Assembly: GCA_017893485.1 (NCBI GenBank)
Contig: CM030358.1
Span: 257,174,477 to 257,238,476 of the forward strand
Direction: 5' to 3'
DNA from: Hemerocallis citrina
Lineage: Eukaryota > Streptophyta > Magnoliopsida > Asparagales > Asphodelaceae
DNA length: 64,000 bases
Shown: positions 34,626 through 47,628 of the stretch, piece after piece
Numbering within the stretch: the first letter of the stretch is position 1
How the letters are laid out: the number at the start of each line of letters is the position of its first letter
The notes under the pieces: model-generated
The model's input: only the letters and a program-made list of their open reading frames with translations
Databases searched by the model: none
What the model was told of the DNA's origin: nothing
Translations under genes and position numbers: made by a program

Positions 34626-36590
34626 AGATTCACGACTACTATGGGGTTTAATTCATTAAATAATTGCTCTTCGACAATTCTCATTTTCCACATTTTCAAC
34701 TTTTTCGACTTTCCATCCTCTTCTCAAATTTACATTATAAAAATATAGTTCTAGGTTTCAGAATCTCTTCTTTACTGATTTTAATTGTTATTTAAGAAAC
34801 TTATACTCATTTCATAAACATAAACAATTTTTTTTTTTGAACATATAAGCATACATATTGATTTCCTTTGCAAAAGTAATTCCTTTCTTCAAAATACTAT
34901 TATTTCACATCAATAGAACTCAAAATTTTGTTATCTTACTACTTTATTCATGAGGATAAAACTTGCTTCCTTTTTTCCAAATTAATCTTTTCTCTTTCTT
35001 ATATGAATTATAAGGCAAAGTTCAACTAGATAATTTTCTACTCACTTTAATTCGGTTTTCCTTTGTTCTACCATGATTACTTTTTCCCCAAAAATTGACT
35101 CTAATTTTTACTTCTTTTTATCTACATTCTATACACAAATTTTAACCAAATTGTAAGAGACAAAATGCATGCAACAATCAATTTGAGCCTAACAATGCTA
35201 CACATGCTTCTAATAAAATTTCATTCTTTCTAACTTATCAATCATTTCATAAGCACCACATTAACATACAATGAATTTCATGATTTTCTACAACTAGCAA
35301 TTTATCACCACAACATGTATCTCAATTCTACTAGAAAGAGCCATCAAACTAACATAAAATTCAACCATATCACCTAGGCATGATTTCTATATTAATTAGA
35401 ATACAAGAAGAGACACCCACCTATTAAAAAAGAGTACTAGCAATTCCTCCTTCAAAAAGAGCTCCAAAATCCACACACAAAACCAAGCAATTCCTTCCGA
35501 AAACTCAGCTTTAATGAAAACCGAAAGCACACGTCTACCCATTTGTTTTTTCTTTTTCTTTTTTTTTTTTTTGGGGGGGGGGGGGGGGGTGAATAGGTTT
35601 TGGTGGGGTTTTATAAAAGAATTTAACTAATTTTAATTAAATAAGTATTAATCTAATTAACCCACTACTTAAAACTACCCACTAAAAATCCACACTCTCT
35701 CTCTCCACTCACCCATGACAGCTGGTTGTTCTCTTTTGGGGTGTGCATATTGCACGTGTACACATGCACGTGCTTGCTTAGTGTACACCTCACACATTTT
35801 TTATAATTCATTTTTATTGAATAAAAATGAGTATTCTACATGACAAGTTTGTGTGGGATCTCATTTAAATAATTCTTTGTGGGTTTTAAAAGAAATTGTA
35901 GGCCCATAGGTTTTTATCAGAATAATACAAAATGTAATAAATAAAGTGAGAAGAAAAAAATGTGCATCACTTCTTAGAAAGTTTTAGAGACAATCATGCA
36001 TATAAAATTTTACGTGCAAATGCATGTGCACAAATATAAAAATTTATTTTGAAAAAGAATACAGCTAACACGTGTGTCGCACGTAAAAATATTAAAATAG
36101 AAAATAGATTTTATCGACGGAAAATATTTAAAAATAATCAAAAATACAACATACGAAAATATATTTCGTTATACATATACCATAATTAAATCAACACATA
36201 CAAAGAAAATACGTGCACCGCATGTATAAAAATATTTTAATCAAATAGGAGAAAATTGTATTTTTGTTTATAAAACAAATTCGAACACGTCATAAAATGA
36301 ATAGAAAATATTACACATTGCGATGGAAATATGTAATCAATACGTGCATCGATAACACGTGCAATGCACGTAAAAATACAAAGATTGAAAACTAATATTT
36401 GAGTTAGATCAAATAGGGTAAGAATGAATCTTGAAAAGACGAAAAATGCATAAATAGTCGAAATACAAAATAAGTATGATATTTATACTGAAATGCATTA
36501 CGGATATCACCCGTAACAGTACAATATACATGTGCTTAACACACGATGGACAAAATTGTTATTTCCAATTTTGCAGTGTGTTACAAAACC

Positions 36591-36715
36591 AGCGGCATAG
36601 AGCTCCTTGAGGTGTTGTGCTGATAATATGTTACGAAAGAGAGGGAGAAAGAGAGAGAGATAGAAAGGTGTAGCCAAATCCAGATGTTGTGGCTCTTTAT
36701 TTATTATTATATATA
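36591..36715. repeat. GA-rich spacer
   Basis: Includes a run of GAGAGA around 36640-36662; no gene. Confidence 0.5.
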
Positions 36716-36791
36716 TCTCTATTTCTATTATAAAAGCCACAATAAAATCTATCCAAAGCATATCTCAGCCATTAATTTCAACACCTCAATC

Positions 36792-36875
36792 TTAACCATT
36801 CATTTAAATATCATCTGAACCGTAGATCTGACATGATTAAATATCATCTGAACCGTAGATCTGACATGATTAATT
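36792..36875. repeat. Direct repeat with a 36-bp period
   Basis: AAATATCATCTGAACCGTAG followed by ATCTGACATGATTA occurs twice in a row (about 36807 and 36838), with a third, partial copy. Confidence 0.75.
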
Positions 36876-38000
36876 ATCATCTTTTTAATCTCAGCCGTTA
36901 ATTCATCTTAGAATTTAATAATGATAAATAAAACATTGCTGACCACATCCATATCCCACAATGAATCCCGATCGAAACCCTAAATCAAATCTAAATTAAA
37001 AACATTAAATCCCCAAATCAATCTCATTCTTAACCGAAATCCTAAATCTCCGATCTTCAAAACGATCGCCTCCTTCTCCTCTCTCAAAACCCCGATACCT
37101 CCCTCCGTGATCGATATCTCCTCTCGAATCCTAGCTATTTGCTATTGTCACCGCCTCTTCAATGCTGGCATCGGAACCACCGTTGATGTCGTCGTCTCCT
37201 CTGTCTGCAAAGTTGAATTGAAAATCCTAGCTCTTTCCCTTTATCAAAACCCTAAATATTTCCTCAAAAAAATTTCAAAAATCATGAAACAATTTGAACC
37301 CAATTCACAACCAGATCCAGTACTAGAAGAACAAGGAGAAGAAGACGAGGAAGAAAATTTTTGGCGCTTTCTATGGATGAATTCATTCACGCTTATCATC
37401 CAGTTGATGCCTCACCTTATAGTTCATAATAGCAGGATCACAAAATGAAGGTAGAAAATAATTTTTGTTTCCTTATACCTTCTAGATAAAGTTGACAACT
37501 TTATTTCTATGCTCAAATTCCTATGCTTAATCTATTCTTATATATGTTTTAATTGCTAGATGTTCTGAAACTATAATAATGATTATGTGAGTAAAGGAAC
37601 TTTGTATGATTTTCCCCCCTAACTTTGTGATGCTAAGTCGGTTGAGAATGATGCATCAATTGTTATCTGCAACTGCTAAAGAATTAAGAAGTTAGAAGAT
37701 CCGGTGGGCCCTGGTAAATTTCTATAGTTTTCTTTTAATAAATTAATAATCAATGCCAAAAACTGCAGATTTATGTTACAAGTAAAGAAGTTGATTTTTG
37801 TATTTTCTTAGTGAAACAACAGTATGTATTATAAAGGAAAGAATATAAACTTTACTTTCTGCATTCCAGGATTTATTATTATAGAGAAGAAGTTATGTGG
37901 TATATCAGTCTAATATTTAATATCTTAGATTATTTTCTCAATCTCTTTCAGGTACAGTTTATCGTATTTGCTTGTTACATTTTGAAGTTTAACTTTCCAG

Positions 38001-39240
38001 ATTACAATCTGTCGCAGTTAAGGAGATCCTCAAACTCTCGCCAGCTGAGAGAGTGATATATTTGCAAAAGTAGCTACTCTTTAGTTCTATTGATGACTTT
38101 CTTTAGGCTGCTTTTAGGGACACGCTGAAAAAGGGTAACATAGTGGATGTTGAAGCTGCTGCAAGGATAGTATTACATGGCTGGAATGAAGGTATAAATC
38201 AAATGTTGTAATTAATATTATATGGAATATATCATTTATGGGTATTAATTACTAAAACAAAATTTCATTCAGGTATGTATTTTTTATTTTCATTTTCATT
38301 TTCCCTTTCCCTTTCATACATTGATCATATATAATTGAAACCATTAGCATTCGTCATTCTCCCTGCATTCCTAAAAGGTTAAAATATTCTTGTACTTTCT
38401 TAATGGAAAATGTGTTGTATTATATATAATTCCTAAATTATTCTAATGGATAACCTCCATATTTTTAATAAAAAGAAACTGAGGAATTAAATATTTTTTT
38501 AATGGATAGAGAGAGAAATATGTTATGGAACTTGATGACTTAGTTGGCTCGGCAAACCTTATAGAAGTAATACAGGTATTATCTTTCATAGGTAGCCTTT
38601 TTCATTGATACCAATTAATATGATATTCTTAGTCTCGTGGGCTTAATGCTTTTAGTTGCTTTTCTTATTTAGTTCTTTATTCTTTCAGTCGAACCCAAGA
38701 AGTCATGTCTGTTTTTCTGCATGTTGGTGACATATTAAATTGGGTTAGCTCTTAGAGACTATTTTTAGCTGAAAGAAGATCCAATTAGCCTTGACATAAG
38801 TTCTATTGAGTTTTTTGTGACAACTATAACAATAATAGGTGGATACTTATGTAGGCATGTAAAGAGGTTACTCTTTTCCATGTTTCTTTTGTATTAACAG
38901 AGAACTTTGCAATCAATTTTCATGGATGAAAGATGTGGACCTTTCATTGCAGCCTGAGGGCTCTTAGCTAAGACTCTAACCCAAAGCAATGTCACAAAAT
39001 ATATCAACCATTTCCTTAACCCAAAGTTGGAACTAAAGCAGTACTTTCCAGAGGTCAAGAATTGTGATTCTGATGGCAAACTAATCAAAGGCGTGCACAT
39101 TAATCTCTAATTCTTGGAGGACCAAGAGACAATGGGGGTAATTTTCGATACTACGTCTGGGTTATTAGACAAAGTTATGTTTGGACTAAGAACTGGAACA
39201 ATTTTCAAGAATTGCGATCTCCAGGAAAATGACGTGTGAT
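38001..39240 (+). pseudogene. Unrecognised multi-exon gene fragment
   Basis: Several plus-strand segments look like exons with splice signals. About 38001-38072 follows CCAG and encodes VAVKEILKLSPAERVIYLQK, then a stop. 38107-38191 lies between TTTAG and GTATAA and encodes AAFRDTLKKGNIVDVEAAAR. A segment to 38575 has EKYVMELDDLVGSANLIEVI before GTATTA. 38901-39238 follows AACAG and encodes FMDERCGPFIAA, a stop, LLAKTLTQSNVTKYINHFLN, VKNCDSDGKLIKGVHINL, a stop, and more. The composition is protein-like, but two in-frame stops lie in the last piece. I do not recognise the family. The GA-rich, CT-rich segment 37020-37200 may be the first exon and 5' untranslated region. It is probably a captured or relict gene. 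Confidence 0.5.
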
Positions 39241-41665
39241 CAAATTATCGTAGTATCAATAAATAAGCGAAGAAGAAAGAAAGATTGAAATTGTTGACTG
39301 TGGTGAGGCAAAGATAGATAAGGAGGCGATGAAGGCAGAGAATAGGGAGATGATTGATTTTTTTGGTACAAGGTAGATAGTTAATTATAGTAATGAGGAA
39401 CGGACACCGGCATGACACCAATTTTGAAGTGCTACAAATCTTTTGAAGCATGATCTGAAATGCACTAATATAGACATGAAGTAACTTTCTATGGTAACAA
39501 CAAAGACTAAGGAAGAACAAGATACACACAACAAGGAGGTAATCATAATTAGCATACATTTAAAGCGAACAACATAACTGAACCCATGCATCTTAACTAT
39601 AGCATAGAGCATATAGATGATTTTCCACTACTTCTATAGAGTAGTTTATCTTATTACTTGCCTATATAACAAGTAGGTGAGTATAAATTATACTTGCAAG
39701 TCAAATATAGGCTTGATATATAGATAGAAACCTGGAAGTTGAAGTTATATCTGGTAATATGGTATTACATAATAACTATGGCAATATAGTTTAATAAAAG
39801 TGAATTTAAAATTTGACTTATAATTAAGAGACTCCTTAGTTCAATTACCAAAATGGTTTAATTTGATTTCGAGTTAAGGTCCATTCGCTTAACTTTTTTT
39901 TGGAGAAGTAAAACAGTCAGAGTTCAACGATTCTTAATTTCTATTTAGTAAAGACTTTTAAAGGAAAAAGAATGTTGTCGTTCTCTTAACCTTATATTGA
40001 ATGTTGTGCAGTATTGATAACGTCAAGTATCTGCTACAAGTAGCACATGCATTTTAGTCCAGCTTGTGTTTTTTTCTTGTATTTCTTTTTCATTCATTTT
40101 ACTGACATTCCTTGTGGTAACTATTGGCAAAGTATGTCATTTAACTTGCTAATCGCAACTAAATATGAGTTTTTTCTTAAGGTTGATATGGAGGTCTAAT
40201 TTTATCCAAACATCTTGCAAAGGGAGAGGTCCTCACCGTGAGATAATCTTTGTTCTCCTAAAGCGAAAGCCGGCAACAACCACACAGGCACTGGTAGTGT
40301 GGGACAAAGAACTTGTGTATTCTTAGCCCTCACTGTGGTCGAGTTCCTGAATGAGATTTACATGTTAACACATGGCCTATGGAATCTCTCTCCAATGGAA
40401 CGTATCAATATCTATAATTTACTCTTTAGTGTGCAACATAATAGGTTTTGACATGTTCTTGATATAGTTTAACCATATTTATTTGAAGCTACATAAACTT
40501 TATTGCTGAAAACACCTTATAGCTTGTATGACTAACAGATAGGAGGAAGAGTAGAAAAAAATGTTGTCGTTCATTGCCTCCTATTAGTGTAAATATATGT
40601 AAATCAAAAGAATACAAATACAATCAAATTATACAATACACCAATTATATAGGATTGACTCATCTATCATTTTCTAAACATTCTATTCATGATCCTATGG
40701 TATTAGTAACAATCTGATGGTTATGGAATAGCGAATGTTGGGACACGAATCGAAATGTTGATGTAATGGCTTGTACAGCCAGCAACGGACCAGAGTAGCT
40801 TTTAATTTCATGGATTTTTCTCAATTTGTTGAGCATACACAACTTCAGTTTCAGCTTAGGTTGTTCACTAAAAGATCACAGGTGGACATTCAAAACACTA
40901 ATGCTTCATAATTTGCATATTGCAGTAAAACAATTCATTCAGATAATCATGGTCCTAGAAAGACATACATATAATTGTATAAAAACTATATGAAATATAA
41001 AAATATATATGTGAAATATTTTTCTCCAAAGTCAAACCAACATAATGATTACAGAGAGCTAGCATTATAAACTTAGGATTGGTTGGGGCACAAAACTGTC
41101 ACAGACTCACAGTACTTCTCAAAATACAAATCCAAACTAAACACCATAATGGTAAAACTCATCTGTTAGGTTTCATGCATTTATTTATTTTTTAATCCAG
41201 TATTATAAGTTGTATTATGTATATCGGTTTTATTTATTCTTTTTGCTTGTCCCTGTAACTTAAACATTGTGTAGTGAAAAATATCGTGTGCTTCAATATG
41301 GTATGGAACATGCAAGCTTCTACTGCAAAAACATATTGTGGTTGTTGACATCAAGAACCCTATTTTTGCAGGAATTTCTATGGACAACTCTGGTGCACTA
41401 CATTCCATTTCACTGAGAAATATTTGAGCAGTGTATCTTCTAATTGTGCATAAAATCATAACTAATATCTGCATTCTGTCTTTGTTTTAGTTTTATGTCA
41501 TAGCACATTATGTCTTCTTGATTCTATTTGTTCCAGTACATTTAGAATTAAAGGATTGATGTACTCAAATTTGTAATTTTGTTTTATTTTTCAGTAATGA
41601 ATCAATGGTTATATAACAGTGTGACTATGCACTGTAAAGCAAGAATATGACAATGTTTGATACCC

Positions 41666-41720
<55 letters not shown>

Positions 41721-42460
41721 CGAGAGTGAAAGAAGTCTCTTATCAACAAAACTGGGAGGGGGTGTTTAGTTGTTTGGAGTTTGAATGAATTTAGTGGATA
41801 GGGTTAATGACTGTACTTTTTTCTCTCTTAGATTTTATGTTGTTTTTAGCATTGTTCTTCATGTAAAATATATTACTCTGTAATTGAGTTCAATTTTATA
41901 CTACCTGTAATTGAGTTCAACTTTTTCAATTTAGTTTAGCTTTTTGGTGAGAAATTTCAACTGTAAAGCTACAAAATTCTGTATTTGGCTTGAACTTTTA
42001 ATATAATATATTAATGATGTTGAATAATGAGTATAGCATGACAGTCCGACCATTGGAGGCATTGTTCTGTATCTTGCTTCATTCATTAAAGAGACTATGT
42101 ACACATTATCACTTTGCTTCCAAATTACACGTGAAGTGGAATTTGAGAAGCTCCCTCAGAAGCATTGTTTTAAAGATATATTGTTATTTTATTTCAGCTC
42201 AGCCAATGAATGTTGTTTAGCATAAGCTAACAATGATGTGTGACAAGTGTCACTGAAGTTCTTTTCAGTGCAATACTTGAGGCATCATTATATTCTAATG
42301 TTGATTATCGACTTAAGGTGCGATTTATTGTCCATTTTTATTATGCCATGACCACTATAATAGCTATTATTCATCTTTAAGTAATAATATTCTTTTGTGT
42401 CAGATGCAAGTGTTGTAGAAAATATATGAATATCTTCTTACATGTCTCCCTTTCCTTGGC
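39241..42460. other. No gene recognised
   Basis: AT-rich, intron-like sequence. It contains the C-run, (CA)n and A-run block at 41664-41720. Confidence 0.45.
41664..41720. repeat. Poly-C, (AC)n and poly-A compound repeat
   Basis: About 18 C, then about nine AC units, then about 20 A, in immediate succession. Confidence 0.95.
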
Positions 42461-42462
42461 AG

Positions 42463-42574
42463 TGCTTGAAACTGATCCTCTGGATGCCAATTCAAAGTTG
42501 GCCCATCAATTGCTCATGCATATGAAAGAAAACGAAGATATCGGCCTCCAGTTGTCATTTAGGTTTGGAGGATA
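42463..42574 (+). pseudogene. Last-exon-like fragment, unrecognised
   Basis: After a CTTGGCAG acceptor, 36 codons read LETDPLDANSKLAHQLLMHM and continue KENEDIGLQLSFRFGG before TAG. It may be the final exon of the gene fragment upstream. No family recognised. Confidence 0.4.
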
Positions 42575-42752
42575 GATGTTGATAATGACTAAATACATAT
42601 TACATGTAGATGCTGGCCATACAAGTATTATCTACTAAAGAGATGTCAGGCTCTCTTTTATTATTGATGCGAGGCCTCAATCTATTATATAATTGTTTTA
42701 GTAAAAAGTGCCACTAAATTGTGCTCTAACAATTATTTTGTTGATGGAATTA

Positions 42753-42944
42753 TCTTTAATATTATAATGGGAAAAGGCCTCAGTGTCATTTGTAAATTTG
42801 TAAATTTGTAAATATACCCACGCATGCAACACACGTGCATAACTATTATAAAGGAGATCCTAGGTTCAAATCCAGATTACGTCTAAACTTTTATTTTAAA
42901 AATATATATTTATTAAAACGTGCATCGCACGTGTAAACTACTAG
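42753..42944 (+). mobile_element. Short non-autonomous Helitron (192 bp)
   Basis: It starts TCTTTAATATTATAATGGG after an A. It ends with the perfect hairpin ACGTGC-ATC-GCACGT, 12 bp before CTAG, and is followed by T. TC start, 3' hairpin, CTRR end and insertion between A and T are the Helitron signature. A near relative lies at 62313-62501. Confidence 0.85.
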
Positions 42945-44342
42945 TATGGATAATGGTGAATGAAAGCTATGAGTTATTTAGAGTAGTGAAAGATGAATTG
43001 GTCATTGAAATTTAAGTGAATGGAAGTCTTTTTAAGGGTCTTTCAGGATAAATTTTGTGTAAGTAGCTTTAGCTATTATATAAGTTTTTAATTAAAAAAT
43101 GAGTAACCTATATTTGTTGCTCAACTTTGTTTGCAAAAATTTGCAGGATGATGTTGGCATGGTTTCCTTGTTACATTCTTCAATCAAATATAAAATAGAT
43201 TATTAATTAAGAATAAATTATATCAGATATGTATTCAAAATCACAATAAAGATACAAGTGCAGAGGCAAAATTGACTTTGTATGATGAGGAAGCAAGATG
43301 CATCATGGGCTATTCCACAAAAGTGCTGGAACATATTAAGAATAAGATAGAATATGTTATTTCCATAATGTTTTTTTAGAAAAGTTATTCTCATAATGTT
43401 AAAAATAATCAAGAACTAATTACTTAATTCTATATGTTGTAGAAGCCTAGGTGTTTGCATCACCTGTTCCCTACTATATGAGTTAGAATACAATCACTTT
43501 GTTTCGCAGGCCAACTTATGCAGTTCCTTGTATTCCTCTTAAGTTTTACTCATTTACCTGTTAACAAATGGGCATGCAACTTGTGCAGTCATTTCATCCT
43601 TTCGTCGTCCGGGTGCTCTTCTGATCCTAAAATCTTTCCCAACTACTTTATGAAAGCATGGGAGAATTTTATCTTAGATGATTGCTCTAAGAGATTTTTA
43701 GGATTTAGGAGAATTAAGAGAAAAAATTAAGCCATATGATATTTTGTGGAGAAATATAAGGAATTTCGGGTATTGAAGACGTTAAACTATATCCTTTTGA
43801 ACTTTACCAAATCCTTGTTAGTCATTAACCATAAAATATTGTTAAAATATTAAGCTAACACGTCCACCAAGTCACGTGTACTTAGTGCATGGTAAATTTC
43901 AACTAGTATATATATATAGAGAGAGAAAGTTAGGGTTAAAATTTTGTAGTGTAGTTAGCCATTATATGAATAAGTGGGCTTGGACCGTCACCTTAATAGA
44001 TGGGCAACCACCAATAGGTGATCACGGTTTCCCAACAGAATATTATTTTATCTAAAATTTCCTTTTTATCAACTTACTCCGAACAAACAATTTGTAGAAA
44101 TTCTACTACTGATTTGACTTGATAAGCGTTGCTATGGTAGATCCAAAAAATTTGCACTCTGAAACAAACCAGCCCCCTAAAGAATCCAATTTTTTTAATA
44201 TATAAATAAATAAATATTCTCATTATATATAAAGTAATTTCTAGCAAGCATCCTTAATTTTCCCGACTCAAACAAGCTGAGGGCATAAAGTCCTTGTTTG
44301 CCTCTGGTTCGGAAAGCATTTAGTTAGTTGGTGCCTCCACGA
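42945..44342. other. No gene recognised
   Basis: AT-rich. Around 43876-43906 a sequence ending ...TTTCAACTAG before T resembles a degenerate Helitron 3' end, but its hairpin is imperfect. Confidence 0.4.
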
Positions 44343-44884
44343 TCACTGAATGAGACCACCCATTTCGAATATCATTTGAGAGCACGAAGATGATATTAGG
44401 GAAGGTGGAATTCGGACGGAGTATGGCGTCTCCATGTTAATATCTACCAGGAAAAATCTATATTGAGAAACACAAGCTCGAATCAACATGGTATACTCTT
44501 GAGAGGGAATGTAGAGGAGAAATATCTGATGGAGGAAATCAGCAAGTGTATGAAGCCTTCGAATCGTGTTTACAAGGGGATTAAAGAAGGAGTCTAGAAG
44601 CGAAAAATCATACAAGGTGGAAGCACTTCAAATTCAGGCAGCTGTGGAGACTAATGAGTTAATGTCTACACTAGTGTTTCTCTGCGCAAATTGTACAGAC
44701 TAAAATAACTTTTGAGGAACTCATGAAATTATATGAAACTTAAAAACTTAGATATGCCCCTTAACTATTTCATTCACAATATAATTAAAAGATGATATAT
44801 CTACAAATTAATTCACACTTTCAAACAAACCAATATCATTCTATATTTTTATTCCATTGAAAGAAAATTTTTAAAAAATCGAAC

Positions 44885-45262
44885 AATTACCGAAGTTGAG
44901 TTGCGGCTCTTCTCGGACTCCTTGATGTACTTCGTTATCTCCTTCTCGATTGTGTGCTTCTTAACCGCCTTCCCTTTCAAATCAATTATAATCAACATCA
45001 GAAACACATGGAGAGAACAATAATTGATAATTAGCTATATTAAAAGATGACAAATATATACATTAACCAATTCACATTTCGAAACGAATATCATTATATA
45101 TTTTCTATTCAATTAATAAGTAACCCCACAATTTTCGATGTGTGTAACTCTCCAACAATTCGAGCACAAAGACATAGATAAACCCTAGATCCATAAATTT
45201 AGAGATGCCAAAAAAGAGGTCTTTTCACAAATCACTTACAATCTTGTCAGATTCCTCCATTC
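44885..45262 (-). pseudogene. Possible dynein light chain (LC8-type) gene fragment
   Basis: On the minus strand a short first exon (MEESDKI, about 45260-45240) precedes a GTAAGTG donor. A second segment (about 44982-44893) encodes KGKAVKKHTIEKEITKYIKE, then SEKSRNSTS. This resembles the first conserved helix of LC8-type dynein light chains (IEKDIAxYIKKEFDKKYNPTW), which are about 90 residues long. Key positions after the helix differ (Ser for Phe, loss of Trp-His), and the beta-strand half of the protein is missing. It is therefore a fragment or relic, perhaps carried by a Helitron. The similarity is by eye over about 30 residues. Confidence 0.42.
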
Positions 45263-45639
45263 TAAAGCTTACTTACAAATACTCATTGTCTACGAATTTT
45301 CTCAATATTTGTCTCTAACTGTTCTATATTATTCCTTAGTTGTGCATCTACAAAATGATCATACCATAAAACACACATACAATACTATAATTTTCCAAAA
45401 TTTTTTAAACAAAATAAAAGATGTAGAAAAGATACCACTATCTGCATGTTGTTTTCATTCTGATTCTAGCATATTCCGATACTTCTCTTGCTTCATCAAA
45501 TTTTCATCTTCTCATTTCATCACAAAAAACTGAAACAACAATTCTAACAATAAATTATTAAGCAACATATATCTAAATCAAAAAAGAAATAGATTTTTTA
45601 TGTTGTCATTTTTTTAGTTTGTTTTGGTTTTTTTATTAA

Positions 45640-45770
45640 AATCGTGCGTAGTGCACGTGTTAGTTAAATAGAATCCCTACTTTTTTCTCACCTTTTTCTA
45701 TTTCAAAATAGATTAAGAAGATACGGGATACTCCTATAAATATAAGATATAGATATAATACAGCCACAAT
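45640..45770. other. Helitron-like end signals
   Basis: Plus strand: a hairpin CGTGC-GTAGT-GCACG at about 45646-45660, preceded by ATTAAAAT. Minus strand: TCTATATCTTATATTTATAG starting near 45753, which shares with the minus strand near 61250 a start of this type and a CTATTTTGAAATAG block. These look like ends of Helitrons in opposite orientations, but neither full element can be closed. Confidence 0.3.
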
Positions 45771-46645
45771 TACAATGTAATAATCATAAGCAAGAACGGA
45801 GTTCTGTTCAGAATAAAGTCAATAGACACCATAACAAATTAAGATAGTACCATAAATTTAAAAAATGAACAGAGCCAAACTCCAAATTGGGTAAACCATT
45901 ATAAGAATAATTTCGATGGTGTTGGATACGCCCTTGCTCTTTGCTCTTTGTGAAGGAATTCTTCAATCCACCTGAAACTCTAATGTGAACTTGTAGCAAG
46001 TAGAAGGCGAAGAGGAGACAACTGACTTCACCAATCAGGTTGCCTTAAATCGTGTCAGCAAAAGGGCCAGTGGCAACTACCAGCAGGAAAATCAGTGCTC
46101 CATGCATTTCCAGCCAATCTGTGACAAAAGAAGAATATCGACATAAGTGGTGTTCATAAATCATATAGTATTCAGGTTTGGGTTTGAAACATCCCCAGTA
46201 GAGTTTGTAAGTGTAATTTATGAAATTTGAATGTGACAATATATTCATTGGTTTAAGAGATGTATTTTATAAAATCTGCAATTTAGATATGAACCTGGAA
46301 AGCGATGAGGAAAGAATAGACGTAGCACAACTGCAACGAAGGCAATCCACATGCCAACTTCTCTTCTGTAGAAAATTAAGATATAGAGATCATTTGACAT
46401 TTGTAGATTGAAAAAAATCACAACACAGCTATTAAAAAAAATGGTAGCGAATGATAGATGTTATTGGAAATCACCTCAATAGTGAAAATATGACTGAAGG
46501 AAGACTCAGGAAATGTAAGGAATCAGGAGAGACGTTGACATGTTCGTCTTCCAGTTTGTCCAGTCCAGTATCAACAAATATCATTAGTAGAAATACGTTA
46601 TCATTATATACAGAACAAAGGTTTAATACGTCAAAAGTCAATTCT
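45771..46645. other. No gene recognised
   Basis: AT-rich sequence with only short, motif-free open frames. Confidence 0.5.
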
Positions 46646-47198
46646 TGTAACACCCCACATTTTTATTTTAATTAAAAATGCATTTTTCGATTTTTTGCAC
46701 GTATGATGCACGTGCTAATTTTTCCATCTCTAATTCTTACTCTCATTTACTAATTTTAGCATGCATAATCTTATTTAGACTTTTTATTTAATCCATGGAC
46801 CTAAAGTTAAATTCTAGCCCATTAGATTAATTAAAATGAGATCCCACTAGAATAATTAAGTTAGTTAATTAAAATGAAAGCCCATGGGACAAGCCCATTA
46901 ATAAAATCCTATTTTAAGTTGTGCATGGACTAATACATGACATGTAACAACTTTTAATACACATATTTAAACTATAGAAATTGTATTCATTTTTGTACAT
47001 GTGTGTGTGCACACTTGTAACCCCTCTTTTCCCAAAAATATATTTTCTGTGTATTTTCGGTATTTAAATTTTTTGTAAATTAATTTTCGCTTTCGAACTA
47101 TTTTTTTGTTAAAATGTATTCTTGGATCTTCTTTTAAAGTCTATTTTTGTTATCAACAATTGTAACTAGTTTCCCATGATTCTTATATTGTATTACAA

Positions 47199-47271
47199 AT
47201 CTTTTTATTATTATTATTATTGCTTTGATTATTAAGGAAAATATTATTATTATTATTACTGTTATTTTTAA

Positions 47272-47311
<40 letters not shown>

Positions 47312-47320
47312 TTCTTTACT
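47199..47320. repeat. (ATT)n microsatellite
   Basis: Two runs of TTA/ATT repeats interrupted by a few other bases. Confidence 0.92.
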
Positions 47321-47628
47321 ACTATCAGTATTATTATTTTATTGTATTACATTTTTGATTTTATATTAAAAATTCTATTTCTTTATTTATTTATATATAT
47401 ATTTTTCCTATTTTCCTTATTAGATTTATTTAACCCCAATACCCATTTAAGTACCCAAACCCAACTACCCAATATCCATTTACACCCTAACCCACTACCC
47501 ATACCTGTTTCCTATATTAAACTCTACCCGAAAACCCCCTGGACCCGGTTAACCCCCTCTGCCGTCATTCTCATATTTCCCTAACCCTAAAACTAAATAC
47601 CTATATATACATTAACCCATTATGTAGC

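Larger units (their letters stand above)
16995..36585 (-). mobile_element. Solo LTR of the Tekay-type family, split by a CACTA element
   Basis: The left end TATAACGCCCCGAATTCC is a mutated TGTAAC end, and the right end is GTTACA. The 5-bp target duplication AAACC lies at 16990-16994 and 36586-36590. Orientation is minus, as for the copy at 5215. The LTR is interrupted at 17272 by the CACTA element and resumes at 32046. Without the insertion it is about 4.8 kb, of which about 1.05 kb is an internal tandem duplication. No internal coding region survives. Confidence 0.85.
36716..42752 (+). mobile_element. Possible large Helitron carrying gene fragments; 3' end not found
   Basis: At 36716 an A is followed by TCTCTATTTCTATTATAAAAG, which resembles the 5' end of the short Helitrons at 42753 and 62313. 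The stretch then holds an intron-exon-like gene fragment, as Helitrons often do. I could not find a matching hairpin plus CTRR end before the next Helitron, so the right border is only a limit. Confidence 0.3.

Noticed and set aside
36716..42944. One 6.2-kb Helitron ending at 42944
   Set aside because: The 3' end at 42944 has its own 5' end at 42753, so it belongs to a separate 192-bp element. The larger unit is kept only as a low-confidence candidate.
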